Counted from the first letter of the stretch, positions 54,199 through 63,636 are shown. The stretch is 64,000 nucleotides of DNA from Flavihumibacter solisilvae (GCF_000814475.1 NZ_JSVC01000045.1:62001-126000), one strand, 5' to 3'. Notes: generated by a model from the letters alone, not told the origin. Numbers and translations are program-made.

Positions 54199-57100
54199 AT
54201 GCAGCCCACGAGCTTAAACAACAAGCCTGCTTCCACTCTTGAATTCTTATCCGGCGGAGGCGAACTTGGAGAAATGATCAGGAAATATGACTGGTCAACC
54301 ACGCCTCTTGGCCCGGTCGAAACCTGGCCCCAGAGCCTGCGCACCTGCATCCGGATCATGCTAACCTCCCGGCAACCCATCTGGATTGGATGGGGTAAAG
54401 AACTGATCAAATTCTATAACGACCCCTACAGGGCGATTGTCGGCGGCAAGCATCCATGGGCGTTAGGGGCGCCGGCATCGGTGGTATGGAAAGACATCTG
54501 GAAAGATATTGAACCGATGCTCAGGCAGGTGATGGAAGAAGATGAAGGCACATACGTAGAATCACAGCTGCTGATCATGGAGCGTAATGGCTACCCGGAA
54601 GAAACCTATTATACGTTTTCCTATACTCCTATTCCCGGCGATGATGGGAAAACAGAGGGGATGTTCTGCGCCAATACAGATGATACCGAAAAAATCATCA
54701 ATGAACGGCAGCTGAGGACACTTACGCAACTCGGCAAGAGTCTGACCGATTGCAAAAGCAATTCGGAAGTGATAGAAAAGACAATTGCCACTTTGCAGGA
54801 GAACATTCATGATTTTCCATTTGCACTATTTCATACGGTAGATGGCGATCAGGCAACATTGCAAAGTTCGACACCGCTGACTGAATCACAGTCCGTTTTT
54901 TTAAGTAATGTCAGGCTTCCCGGTGACCATCCTGTTGCCCAGGTGATGAACCAGGGGCTCGAATCAGGCAAGCTGCATGTATTCGAACTTCAAGACATAA
55001 GGCTGCAAAACCTGCCCCATGGAACCTGGCAGGTGCCGCCCAAATTCGGAATCATAATTCCTATTACCCAGGCCGGAATGAATCAGCCCTACGGCATCCT
55101 TACGGTAGGCGCAAATCCATATCGCCTGCTGGATGAAAAATATATCAGTTTGTTTTCCCTGATTAAAGACCAGGTGGCTACGGCTTTCGCTGATGTACAT
55201 GTGCTGGAGGAAGAAAGAAAACGTGCTGAAGCCCTCGCAGAGATTGATAAGGCGAAGACCACTTTCTTTTCAAACATCAGTCATGAATTCAGGACGCCTC
55301 TGACTCTATTGATGGGTCCGATAGAAGAAGCGCTACATGACCCGAAGACCATTGAAGAAAATATGGTGCGTATGGATGTGGCATACCGGAATGCATTGCG
55401 TATGCAGCGACTGGTAAACACCCTTCTTCAGTTCTCCCGGATTGAAGCAGGAAGAGTGGACGGCCGTTATAGAAAAGTGAACCTCAGTTCCATTACCCTC
55501 GAACTCGCCAGCACTTTCCGGTCAGCCATTGAAAAGGCCGGGATGAAGTTGGAGTTTCATAGCGAGGAGATCACATCAGACGTGTATGTGGACATGGATA
55601 TGTGGGAAAAGATCGTTCTGAATCTTGTATCCAATGCCTTCAAATACAGCAAGGACGGAACGATTACCGTATCAGTAAAAGAAGTTGGCCAGCAAGTGCA
55701 ACTAACCATCGCAGATACCGGTGTCGGCATCCCGGCAGAACACCTTGAAAAGATCTTCGACCGCTTCCACCGCATTGAAAATGTGCAGGGTCGAAGCCAG
55801 GAAGGTTCAGGAATCGGATTGGCAATGGTAAAGGAACTGGTGCGATTACACAATGGCAGCATAGAAGTGGAAAGCACAGTGGGAACGGGTTCCACATTTA
55901 CTGTTTCAATTCCTGTTGGAAAAGATCATCTCCCCGACAACAAAATCGTGACGGACACTTCCACATCAGCAACTTCCCGTTATGCAGAGGCTTTCGTCCA
56001 GGAAGCGCTGAAATGGATCCCTTCGCCGGAAAAAGACAAAATTGAAGTAAACCCTGATGACCTGACAAAAGAAAATCCATCATCAGGTTTACATATCGAA
56101 GAAAGATACAAGGTGCTTGTGGCTGATGATAACAGGGACATGCGCGAATATGTTACCCGGTTGTTATCCCCGCATTTCGAAATTGTTTCTGCTGCAGATG
56201 GAGAAGACGCATACAACAAGATATTATCGCACAAGCCAGACCTTTTGCTTTCAGATATAATGATGCCGGGGCTGGATGGTTTTGGGTTGCTGGAAAAAAT
56301 CAGGCAGAACCCGGGCCTCAAGCTGTTACCGGTAATTTTATTGTCGGCAAGAGCGGGCGAAGAAGCCAAGGTGGAAGGCCTGGAAGCTGGCGCAGATGAT
56401 TACCTCGTAAAGCCATTTTCCGCCAAGGAATTACTGGCAAGGGTAGAAGCAAATATCAAAATTTCAATGAGCAGGATCGCAGCAGCAAAAAATCTGCAGA
56501 ATGTGATCCAGCAGTCACCGGTAGCAATGGCTTTATTGAATGGTCCTTCATTTGTCATCGAAATTGCGAATGACATGGCGCTGGAGATCTGGGGAAGAAC
56601 CAGGGAACAGGTCCTTAACAAGCCTGCACTTGAGGCATTACCGGAAATAGGTGCACAGGGATTCGGTGAGTTGTTTGAACAGGTTTATAAAACAGGGATA
56701 ACCTACAGGGCTTATGAAACGCCTGTTGACCTGGTTCGCTTCGGGCAGCTGCAGACTATTTACCTGAATTTCATTTACGAACCGTTGCGGAATGAGAAAG
56801 ATGAGATCGCTTCAATTATTGCTGTAGCCATCGATGTAACTGAACAAGTTATCATCCGTAAAAAGATAGAACAGAGCCAGAAAGAACTGAATCAACTGGC
56901 CAATGCAGTTCCGCAACTGGTTTGGACTGCAGACGCCACGGGGCTTATCACCTATTATAACGACCGGGTAGCTGAGTTTGCAGGTGCTATACGGAAGGAA
57001 GATGGTTCATGGTCCTGGGAAGGCCTTGTTCACCCAGACGACCTGGCGCTTACAGAAAACGCCTGGCAAAAAGCACTGCGGGAAGGCTCCGTATACCAGG

Positions 57101-57984
57101 TTGAACACCGCATCCAGATGAAGGATGGCTCTTTCAGGTGGCATTTGAGTCGTGGCTTTCCCTATAAAGATGAAAACGGGAGAATTATCAAATGGTTTGG
57201 CAGCGCAACCGATGTCCATATTGCCAGGGAACAATCCTCGGTGCTCGAAGAAGAAGTGACAAGGCGAACCTCTGAACTGAAACGCTCCAACAATGAACTG
57301 CAGCAATTCGCGCACGTCGCGAGTCATGACCTGAAAGAACCGCTCCGTAAGATCAGGACCTTTACAGGCCGGCTTGCAGATGACGAAGGAAACGCATTAA
57401 CGGAAAAATCAAAATCCTTTATACACAAAATTGAATCAGCGTCTAACAGGATGCTGGCCATGATTGAAGGGGTCCTTAACTATTCGGTGCTCAATACCAA
57501 CGAACAAAAGATAGAAGCCGTCAGCCTTACTGAATTGATACAGCATATTGAATCAGACCTTGAAATTCCGATCACACAAAAAAATGCTACGCTACACTAT
57601 ACCTACCTTCCCGTCATCGAAGGATCTGCTGTATTGTTATACCAGCTGTTTTATAACTTAGTAAATAACTCATTGAAATTTTCAAGACCGGGCGTTCCAC
57701 CAATCATCGAGATCACGTCAGGCCCTGGCCGGGACGAGGGGTGGTTGCAGATTATTGTAAAGGACAATGGTGTCGGCTTTGAGCAACAATATGCAGAATC
57801 GATTTTTGAAACTTTCACCAGGCTTAACTCCAAGGACCGCTATGAAGGAACCGGACTTGGATTATCGTTAGGAAAAAGGATTGCAGAACGGCATGGGGGC
57901 AATATTGAAGCAACGGCGACTCCGGGCGAAGGTGCGACCTTTTACATCCACCTTCCGATCCTGCAAAACCGAAACAGCATATAA
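54199..57984 (+). CDS. Hybrid sensor histidine kinase with two kinase modules
   Basis: This 1261-residue soluble-looking sensor has no clear membrane segment. It has an N-terminal PAS-like region (20-165), a GAF-like domain (170-335) and HisKA with FFSNISHEFRTPLTL (phospho-His362). HATPase follows (VLNLVSNAFKYSKDG; GTGSTFTVS), then a receiver domain (VADDNRD at about 641, acceptor Asp686, KPF near 739). Two PAS domains (about 765-885 and 895-1010) precede a second HisKA with FAHVASHDLKEPLRKIR (His1043). A second HATPase ends the protein. The second kinase belongs to the HWE/phytochrome-like ASHDLKEPLR group and has no receiver of its own. The single-domain response regulator starting 3 bp later is its likely partner. 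Confidence 0.93.
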   Translation: MQPTSLNNKPASTLEFLSGGGELGEMIRKYDWSTTPLGPVETWPQSLRTCIRIMLTSRQPIWIGWGKELIKFYNDPYRAIVGGKHPWALGAPASVVWKDIWKDIEPMLRQVMEEDEGTYVESQLLIMERNGYPEETYYTFSYTPIPGDDGKTEGMFCANTDDTEKIINERQLRTLTQLGKSLTDCKSNSEVIEKTIATLQENIHDFPFALFHTVDGDQATLQSSTPLTESQSVFLSNVRLPGDHPVAQVMNQGLESGKLHVFELQDIRLQNLPHGTWQVPPKFGIIIPITQAGMNQPYGILTVGANPYRLLDEKYISLFSLIKDQVATAFADVHVLEEERKRAEALAEIDKAKTTFFSNISHEFRTPLTLLMGPIEEALHDPKTIEENMVRMDVAYRNALRMQRLVNTLLQFSRIEAGRVDGRYRKVNLSSITLELASTFRSAIEKAGMKLEFHSEEITSDVYVDMDMWEKIVLNLVSNAFKYSKDGTITVSVKEVGQQVQLTIADTGVGIPAEHLEKIFDRFHRIENVQGRSQEGSGIGLAMVKELVRLHNGSIEVESTVGTGSTFTVSIPVGKDHLPDNKIVTDTSTSATSRYAEAFVQEALKWIPSPEKDKIEVNPDDLTKENPSSGLHIEERYKVLVADDNRDMREYVTRLLSPHFEIVSAADGEDAYNKILSHKPDLLLSDIMMPGLDGFGLLEKIRQNPGLKLLPVILLSARAGEEAKVEGLEAGADDYLVKPFSAKELLARVEANIKISMSRIAAAKNLQNVIQQSPVAMALLNGPSFVIEIANDMALEIWGRTREQVLNKPALEALPEIGAQGFGELFEQVYKTGITYRAYETPVDLVRFGQLQTIYLNFIYEPLRNEKDEIASIIAVAIDVTEQVIIRKKIEQSQKELNQLANAVPQLVWTADATGLITYYNDRVAEFAGAIRKEDGSWSWEGLVHPDDLALTENAWQKALREGSVYQVEHRIQMKDGSFRWHLSRGFPYKDENGRIIKWFGSATDVHIAREQSSVLEEEVTRRTSELKRSNNELQQFAHVASHDLKEPLRKIRTFTGRLADDEGNALTEKSKSFIHKIESASNRMLAMIEGVLNYSVLNTNEQKIEAVSLTELIQHIESDLEIPITQKNATLHYTYLPVIEGSAVLLYQLFYNLVNNSLKFSRPGVPPIIEITSGPGRDEGWLQIIVKDNGVGFEQQYAESIFETFTRLNSKDRYEGTGLGLSLGKRIAERHGGNIEATATPGEGATFYIHLPILQNRNSI

Positions 57985-57987
57985 CCT

Positions 57988-58377
57988 ATGAAAAGAATTG
58001 TATTAGTTGATGACGACCTGGATGACGCAGAATTATTCCAGGAAGCCCTCGAGGAGGTGGACAGCAAACTGCATTTCCAGCATTTCGACAACGCAAAAGC
58101 TGCATTCAGGGAGTGGTCTGAACCGGCAGTCTCATTACCCGATGTGATCTTCCTCGATCTCAACCTGCCGCAAGTCAGCGGGTGGGAGATCCTTAAATTC
58201 CTGCGGCAGACCAGCCATCTCACTTCAATACCTGTCATCATGTACACTACTTCTTCCCTTGAAGTAGAATCCGAACACGCTTTGATCCTTGGCGCCAATT
58301 CCTTCATTACAAAACCCAGCAGCTACAGGGAATTAAAACGCCTGCTGGCTGAGGTACTGGCGAAATTTCTCCGTTAA
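57988..58377 (+). CDS. Single-domain response regulator (Rcp1-like)
   Basis: This 129-residue CheY-like receiver has no output domain. Acidic pocket VDDDLDD (residues 7-13), phosphoacceptor Asp57 in VIFLDLNLPQVSGWEIL, Thr in VIMYTTSS near residue 87 and Lys in FITKPSS near 109. This type is common beside phytochrome-like kinases with ASHDLKEPLR H-boxes. It starts 3 bp after the hybrid kinase stop, so they are translated together. Output may be phosphotransfer or protein-protein contact. Confidence 0.95.
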   Translation: MKRIVLVDDDLDDAELFQEALEEVDSKLHFQHFDNAKAAFREWSEPAVSLPDVIFLDLNLPQVSGWEILKFLRQTSHLTSIPVIMYTTSSLEVESEHALILGANSFITKPSSYRELKRLLAEVLAKFLR

Positions 58378-58459
58378 TGGATTTTATTCCGGTTTTTCTT
58401 GCATAACTGTAATATTTGTTTTTACTTTGAAAATAAAAGTGCTTTTAACCTATACTGAT

Positions 58460-59701
58460 ATGAAAGATGCAATACTGTCAAACCTCGACAACCCCGGGCA
58501 GCTGGAAAGGCTATACCGGGACGACAAGACCACTTTTAAACGTGCCTTCAGGTCCCTTTCACCCGAATTAAAAGACAACACTCTGGTAGCCTTTTGGAAT
58601 GAGCGGTTGAATTTTGCCAGGGAAGAAGTTTCGCTGGTAACCGCCAGGGACCTGGCATTTGTCATAATCGCTTCCCTCCTCGCCGGTATGATTGCCAAAC
58701 TGCCGGCAATTGCCGGGATCAATGAAGAATTTTTCTATACCCGCAATGCCGGCTTTATCGTTTTCCCGGTACTGACGGCCTATTTCGCCTGGAAGAATAA
58801 CATATCAACAGGCAAAATCGCCTTTATTGCCACCACCAATCTGGCGGGGATTTTATTTATCAACCTGTTACCGGAAGATCAAAAAAGTGACACCCTGATT
58901 TTATCATGTATTCACCTGGTATTGTTCCTTTGGTGTATCCTGGGTTTTGCATTTACCGGCGATGCCCCTAACAAGCTGAATGAACGACTTGGCTTCCTGA
59001 AATACAATGGCGACCTGGTTGTTATTACTACCCTCATCGTCATAGCAGGCGGTATTATGACCGCGATAACTATCAATCTTTTCTCACTGATCGGGCTGAA
59101 CATTGAACAGTTTTACTTTAAATACATTGTAATTACCGGCCTTCCCGCTGCGCCAATCATAGGCACTTACCTTACACAGCTGAATCCGAACCTGGTAGGG
59201 AAGGTTTCCCCGGTAATTGCACGCATTTTCAGTCCGCTCGTGCTGGTTATGCTCGTGATCTACCTTATCGCAATTGCCTTTTCCGGTAAAGACCCTTATA
59301 ACGACAGGGAATTCCTGCTGTTCTTCAACGCTTTGCTTGTAGGCGTAATGGCCATAATTTTCTTTTCCGTCGCTGAATCTTCCAGGCCAAAAAGCAAACC
59401 AGAGAACTGGATCCTCTTCCTGCTTTCTATGGTAACTATCATTGTCAACGGCATTGCACTGTCTGCCATCCTTTTCAGGATTTCAGAGTGGGGACTCACA
59501 CCCAACAGGCTCGCCGTGCTGGGTGGAAATATCTTAATCCTGGTCAATCTTTTGTTTGTAACTGCCCACTTGTTCAGGGTAGTGAAGAAAAAAGCTGAGG
59601 TAAACCAGGTTGGAAATGCCATAGTATTTTTCCTGCCGGTATATTTCGGCTGGACGATCATCGTTACATTTTTATTCCCTTTCATTTTCGGCTTTAAATG
59701 A
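58460..59701 (+). CDS. DUF4153-like polytopic membrane protein
   Basis: This protein of about 413 residues has eleven or so hydrophobic segments and the DUF4153 C-terminal marker SEWGLTPNRLAVLGGNILIL. The open frame starts at a TTG (58427); the ATG at 58460 gives MKDAILSNLDNPGQLERLYR and is preferred. A soluble N-terminal stretch of about 60 residues (LYRDDKTTFKRAFRSLSPEL) precedes the first helix and may be a small DNA- or protein-binding module. Function unknown. It follows the response regulator by 82 bp. Confidence 0.72.
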   Translation: MKDAILSNLDNPGQLERLYRDDKTTFKRAFRSLSPELKDNTLVAFWNERLNFAREEVSLVTARDLAFVIIASLLAGMIAKLPAIAGINEEFFYTRNAGFIVFPVLTAYFAWKNNISTGKIAFIATTNLAGILFINLLPEDQKSDTLILSCIHLVLFLWCILGFAFTGDAPNKLNERLGFLKYNGDLVVITTLIVIAGGIMTAITINLFSLIGLNIEQFYFKYIVITGLPAAPIIGTYLTQLNPNLVGKVSPVIARIFSPLVLVMLVIYLIAIAFSGKDPYNDREFLLFFNALLVGVMAIIFFSVAESSRPKSKPENWILFLLSMVTIIVNGIALSAILFRISEWGLTPNRLAVLGGNILILVNLLFVTAHLFRVVKKKAEVNQVGNAIVFFLPVYFGWTIIVTFLFPFIFGFK

Positions 59702-59828
59702 TCCAAAAAGACGGGGCGAATCATTGCTCCCTTTTTTTTCTCAATACACTTTGTTTTTAAAAGTTCTTTTTACTAGTCAATACGTGCACCATTAACCATT
59801 GAACCTTTCCTTTAAAAAATTCAGGCAA

Positions 59829-60347
59829 ATGAAACAACAATTCTTTTTTCTGCTGCTGGCATCAGCAATTGGTTTGCATGCCGGCACATCAGCTTTCGCT
59901 CAGGACAAAACCGGCGAGATCGATAAGGTATTTGGCTGGGCAACTGCAACCGGACCCGGTTGTGTATGTGCCGTATCGCAGCATGGAAAGGTCATAGCAA
60001 ACCGGGCGTATGGCTCGGCTGACCTTGAACGTGAGGTACCGATCACCACCAACACCATCTTTGATGCCGGATCACTCACCAAGCAGTTTGTTGCAGCCGC
60101 CGTTCTCCTGCTTGTTGAAGAAAAGCGACTTTCGCTTGCAGACGACGTACATACATATATCCCTGAACTTCCTGATTATAAACAAAAGATCAAAATAGAC
60201 CAGGTGCTTTCCCATACTTCGGGTTTGCGTGACTGGACCGGCATTTCGCCACTGGCAGGTGGAACAACAGATGCTTTAACCCTGGTGCTACGCCAGCGCG
60301 GACTGGCATATGACAAAGAAGATGGCAAACCAATGAAGGGTTGTTGA
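59829..60347 (+). pseudogene. Truncated serine hydrolase (beta-lactamase class C / DD-peptidase-like)
   Basis: The ATG at 59829 gives a signal peptide (MKQQFFFLLLASAIGLHAGT, cut near SAFAQ). The N-terminal part of a penicillin-binding-type serine hydrolase follows, with TIFDAGSLTKQFVAAAVLLL (Ser-x-x-Lys nucleophile) and VLSHTSGLRDWTGI. The reading then ends at KPMKGC, after about 172 residues. Family members have about 350-500 and need the later Tyr-x-Asn and HTG motifs, which are absent. The tail after RQRGL does not resemble the family. So the gene was cut by a deletion or rearrangement at about 60305-60347. Confidence 0.65.
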
Positions 60348-60401
60348 CTCAAAGAGCATAAGCTGGGCCTCGCCCAACGAACCCCTCTGCAAGCTCCATT
60401 C

Positions 60402-60605
60402 TTAGAATTGATAGAGTCCTTCGCCCAATTTTTTCTTCGGCCTTCCAATCGAGCGGATATTGGTCACTACATTGCGGTTAACACCCGCAGTGATGAAATT
60501 GACCGCAATATTCAACCAACTCAAATCCATTGGGATACCAGGTCCGGTATTACCGTTCACACCATAATTGAAATGGGTTTCCCAGATTACGCCTACGGCC
60601 TTGCG
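60402..60605 (-). pseudogene. Possible gene remnant downstream of the truncated hydrolase
   Basis: A minus-strand frame of 67 codons (no start codon, stop TAA at 60404-60402) reads VIWETHFNYGVNGNTGPGIP, then LSWLNIAVNFITAGVNRNVV and a basic end before LGEGLYQF. It looks like the C-terminal end of a coding sequence rather than random DNA, with an in-frame stop at 60608-60606 just upstream. I do not recognise the family. The 60348-60664 gap otherwise contains nothing I can name. Confidence 0.3.
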
Positions 60606-60664
60606 TTACCGTGGCACACCTTTGGGGTAGCATTAAAAATTGTCAGTAATAAATCAGGAAGCGA

Positions 60665-61003
60665 TCACATTGTTTTGTCGCGCGACAGGTAATAACAGGT
60701 AAAACAGGAGAGGCCTGTACATACAATGGTAGAAAGTAAAATAAACTCTTTGGTTTCACCAGGTGTTTTGAAAACAGCGGCCAGTGTGATACCTCCAATG
60801 ATCCCGATGGCAATCCCTAACAGAATAATCCCGGCAAATAAAAAGATTCTTGCACCCAGCTTACTGGAATAGATATTGATCAGGGATGGGTCCAGCCCTT
60901 TTTCGATTAAGGCGCGGCGCTCTTTAGACCGGTTGTATTGACGAAAGGCGAAGAGTATGGCAAATGACAGCGTTAGTGCAGAAATAAATATTGCGATATC
61001 CAT
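60665..61003 (-). CDS. Small two-to-three-helix membrane protein (DUF6249-like)
   Basis: This 112-residue protein has an N-terminal helix (residues 2-20), a charged segment (YNRSKERRALIEKGLDPSLI), a glycine-rich helix (LFAGIILLGIAIGIIGG) and a last helix (FILLSTIVCTGLSCFTCYYL). The RRALIEKGLDP motif is a hallmark of DUF6249-type membrane proteins in Bacteroidota. It is divergent from an ECF sigma gene whose start is 123 bp away. This arrangement suggests that the three genes form one regulatory unit. Confidence 0.75.
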   Translation of the reverse strand: MDIAIFISALTLSFAILFAFRQYNRSKERRALIEKGLDPSLINIYSSKLGARIFLFAGIILLGIAIGIIGGITLAAVFKTPGETKEFILLSTIVCTGLSCFTCYYLSRDKTM

Positions 61004-61126
61004 AACTTGAAATTTGTACTTTATTATTGGACAGGCGCTGATAGGTGTTGGTTACAATTTATTTTACTTTCCTGCTTTTTTGCAAAAGAAGTAACCAATC
61101 CTTGCCGACACCTGTCTAATTTACAC

Positions 61127-61702
61127 ATGGACGATCGTTTGGATGAGGAAATCATCAAATTGGTGCTGGATGGTGACATACAGCAATTCCGACATCTTGT
61201 CGAAAGGCACAGCGCTATGGCCTACAAGACCGCTTTTACAGTAACCGGTGGGCATGAAGATGCACAGGAGGTGATGCAGGATGCTTTTATGAAGGTCTTT
61301 ACTGTCTTATCTTCATTTGAAGGAAGATCGAAATTTTCCACCTGGTTTTTCAGGATCGTGTATCACACGGCACTTAACCACCTGGAAAAACTAAAGACTT
61401 ATCAAAAGCATATCGAGACTGACCGCCACATTGATGCTGAATCACATTTTTATGACGACGAGCTAAGTAAACTGGCCGGGAAAGAACAGGTGACATATAT
61501 CAGGAAAGCCCTGGAACTGTTGGCTGCCGATGACCGCCTGGCACTCAGCCTGTATTACCTGGACGAAACGCCCCAGCAGCAAATATCAGTGATGACGGGA
61601 TGGAGCCTGGCCTCCACCAAAGTCAGGATTCACCGGGCGAGAACAAAATTCGAGCAGGCGCTTGAAACCCTATTGGCAAAGGAAAAAAACAATCTATTAT
61701 GA
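61127..61702 (+). CDS. ECF RNA polymerase sigma factor
   Basis: This sigma-70 family factor of about 191 residues has the ATG at 61127 (MDDRLDEEIIKLVLDGDIQQ); the longer frame from 61007 adds a hydrophobic stretch unlike sigma factors. Region 2 shows DAQEVMQDAFMKVFTVLSSF and GRSKFSTWFFRIVYHTALN. Region 4 shows LSLYYLDETPQQQISVMTG and KVRIHRARTKFEQ. No FecR gene follows. Instead a 121-residue membrane protein gene overlaps it by 4 bp (ATGA), the usual place for an anti-sigma factor. Confidence 0.92.
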   Translation: MDDRLDEEIIKLVLDGDIQQFRHLVERHSAMAYKTAFTVTGGHEDAQEVMQDAFMKVFTVLSSFEGRSKFSTWFFRIVYHTALNHLEKLKTYQKHIETDRHIDAESHFYDDELSKLAGKEQVTYIRKALELLAADDRLALSLYYLDETPQQQISVMTGWSLASTKVRIHRARTKFEQALETLLAKEKNNLL

Positions 61703-62064
61703 CTACACCAGAACGTGACTATAAAGCCCTGCTAGGCAATGTGTGGAAGGGTTTAGATGGAGCTAGTTATCTGGATGATGCAATCATGGATCGTATTTCT
61801 GCCGTGGCTGCACACAAGAAAGTCCAACACAAGAAAGAAAATAGGATCGTGCGTATATGTGTATTGACTTTGGCCTTGACATTGACAGCATTTTGGTTCG
61901 TGTTCAGAGGACCAAAGGATTCTTTGGCGTTTTCTGTCGATCTGGATGCCGTGGCCACTGCCAATACAGAGGTAATGCGATACGTCCAGATGGCTATCCT
62001 CGTTTTTATTCTTGCGTTGCTGTTTTTGGGGCTTCATCGGTTCAAGGTGAGGCCTGGTATATGA
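61699..62064 (+). CDS. Membrane protein, candidate anti-sigma partner
   Basis: This 121-residue protein has a soluble N-terminal part of about 45 residues (KGLDGASYLDDAIMDRISAV, then a basic KKVQHKKENR) and two helices (about 50-69 and 94-113). Translation is coupled to the sigma factor (overlap ATGA). It lacks the zinc-binding H-x3-C-x2-C anti-sigma motif. An anti-sigma role is inferred from position only. Confidence 0.7.
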   Translation: MTTPERDYKALLGNVWKGLDGASYLDDAIMDRISAVAAHKKVQHKKENRIVRICVLTLALTLTAFWFVFRGPKDSLAFSVDLDAVATANTEVMRYVQMAILVFILALLFLGLHRFKVRPGI

Positions 62065-62178
62065 GCTTCGCAGTCTTGTAGCGTTCTAAGGCAGGAATTT
62101 GCTTCTCTGAATCGACTTAGGAATGTCTCATGAATTATTTGGAGTCTTTTGATGTTGCTTGAAATAAAACGAAAATAA

Positions 62179-62212
62179 AAAAGCCCGTAAATCAATCATT
62201 TACGGGCTTTTA
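62179..62212. terminator. Bidirectional terminator between the sigma cluster and tRNA-Pro
   Basis: AAAAGCCCGTAAAT (62179-62192) pairs with ATTTACGGGCTTTT (62199-62212). The A/T ends provide a U-tract on either strand. It can end the sigma/membrane gene transcript from the left and the tRNA transcript from the right. Confidence 0.88.
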
Positions 62213-62234
62213 AATCCTTTTGATTCCAATTTAG

Positions 62235-62308
62235 TCGGGAAGACAGGATTCGAACCTGCGACCCCCTGGTCCCAAACCAGGTGCGCTACCGGCCTGCGCT
62301 ACTTCCCG
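62235..62308 (-). tRNA. tRNA-Pro (anticodon TGG)
   Basis: On the minus strand the acceptor stem CGGGAAG pairs with CTTCCCG, followed by discriminator A. The anticodon arm is CCTGGTTTGGGACCAGG with TGG, and the T arm is GCAGGTTCGAATCCTGT with the GTTCGAATCC loop. The length is 74 nt without encoded CCA. Confidence 0.95.
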
Positions 62309-62460
62309 GACCCTTGAAACGTTGTTGGTGCGTTTCTTAGAGGTTGCAAAGGTAGGGGTTCGCGACCTTACGGCAAACAAAAAAATTAGCGCTGATTCAT
62401 TTTTTTTCACCCGTCGGGTGATTCCCCACGGGTGTAGTCCGACAGTTGGCAGCCGAAGTG

Positions 62461-63588
62461 CTATTCAGGGGCAGAGATTTCCACTATGAGGTCGTCGTTG
62501 CCGCCGTTACTCGTGCAGATATACACCCGGCCCGCAGGGGAAACGCAGACATCGCGGAGTCGACCCCATCTGCCGCGGAAATAGGTGGTGGTGGAAATGA
62601 TGCCGCTTCCATCAGCGGTCAGCTGATGACGGTATAGCGTCTCGTCTTTCAGGGTGGTCATCAGCAGGCTGTTACTCCATGCCGCGATCCGGGGGTTATT
62701 GTAAAAGTCCATTCCGCAAACCGCAACGGTAGAGGAGCCACTACTCCAGATGGGTTCCTTAACATTATTGGCATTGCAGAAATCGACCTCGCTGCCGGAA
62801 CATGGACCATTCACTGCAGGCCAGCCGTAATTGCGGCCTTTTTCAATAATATTTACCTCGTCTTCGATATTGGGACCGTGCTCACTGGCATACATTTTAT
62901 CATGGGCCACCACGAGCCCCTGCGGGTTACGATGACCAAGGGACCAAACGGGGCTCCCGGCAATGGGATTGTCTGCAGGAATAGTTCCGTCAAGATTAAA
63001 CCGCAGAACTTTTCCGCTGGGGGAAGAAACGTCCTGGGCCGATGGCTGGTTGGAAGCATCACCGGTAGTCATGAATAATCTCGGGTGTACCTCATCGGTG
63101 ATCCATAAACGTGATCCGTTGTGAATGTTTGAAGCAGGGATATTGTCAAGAATAACCTGCGGATCAACCAGCGCTGAATTATTGTAAGTCAATCGTACCA
63201 GTTTTTCGCGGTAACCATCGGAACTGCTATAATTATACACCACGTACAGGTAGCCGTTCTGTAAAAAGTCCGGGTGGTGCACCATACCCAGTAATCCACC
63301 TTCTCCCCTGCTGTCAACATCGTTGATGGTTGTGATGAAAGCTACCTCGCCGGTCTTCGGATTCAGCTTGGTGACCCTGCCATCGCGTTCGGTTACCCAT
63401 AGAAAATTATCCCTGCCCCATAAAATCTCCCATGGATAATGCAGGTTGTCCTTTAAAACCCGGATGGAATCAGATGGCCATTCTTCCTCGGGCGGATTGC
63501 TGCTCCCATTATCATCATCCTTTCCGCAAGCCCCCAGCATTATGAGAAGGACCAGTAATAGCAAGGCGTTCATAAAGGGTATTTTCAT
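62461..63588 (-). CDS. PQQ-type sugar dehydrogenase lipoprotein (glucose/sorbosone family)
   Basis: This 375-residue protein has the ATG at 63588 giving a lipoprotein signal ending LIMLGACGKDDD (Cys21). The rest is a six-bladed propeller of the glucose/sorbosone dehydrogenase family: NLHYPWEILWGRDNFLWVTE, RGEGGLLGMVHHPDFLQNGY, RLFMTTGDASNQPSAQD, SLGHRNPQGLV, SEHGPNIEDEVNIIEKGRNY and YGWPAVNGPC. The His in MVHHPDF, the RNPQG stretch and EHGP are those of soluble PQQ-dependent enzymes. PQQ genes are not in the window. A sodium:solute symporter gene lies just upstream on the same strand. Confidence 0.92.
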   Translation of the reverse strand: MKIPFMNALLLLVLLIMLGACGKDDDNGSSNPPEEEWPSDSIRVLKDNLHYPWEILWGRDNFLWVTERDGRVTKLNPKTGEVAFITTINDVDSRGEGGLLGMVHHPDFLQNGYLYVVYNYSSSDGYREKLVRLTYNNSALVDPQVILDNIPASNIHNGSRLWITDEVHPRLFMTTGDASNQPSAQDVSSPSGKVLRFNLDGTIPADNPIAGSPVWSLGHRNPQGLVVAHDKMYASEHGPNIEDEVNIIEKGRNYGWPAVNGPCSGSEVDFCNANNVKEPIWSSGSSTVAVCGMDFYNNPRIAAWSNSLLMTTLKDETLYRHQLTADGSGIISTTTYFRGRWGRLRDVCVSPAGRVYICTSNGGNDDLIVEISAPE

Positions 63589-63636
63589 ATAAAGGTATTT
63601 CTTAATACCGTTCAAATACCCTGCCTGTATCTTAGT

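Noticed and set aside
54006-54242. Plus-strand ORF covering the 11-bp repeats
   Set aside because: Its content is dictated by the repeats and it overlaps the true kinase start.
60408-60692. Plus-strand ORF of 94 codons after the truncated hydrolase
   Set aside because: It overlaps the end of the DUF6249-like gene antisense, and the opposite strand reads more like a protein remnant.
62408-62434. Dyad CACCCGT / ACGGGTG between tRNA-Pro and the sugar dehydrogenase
   Set aside because: Neither strand has a U-run in the right place for a terminator, and no other role is evident.
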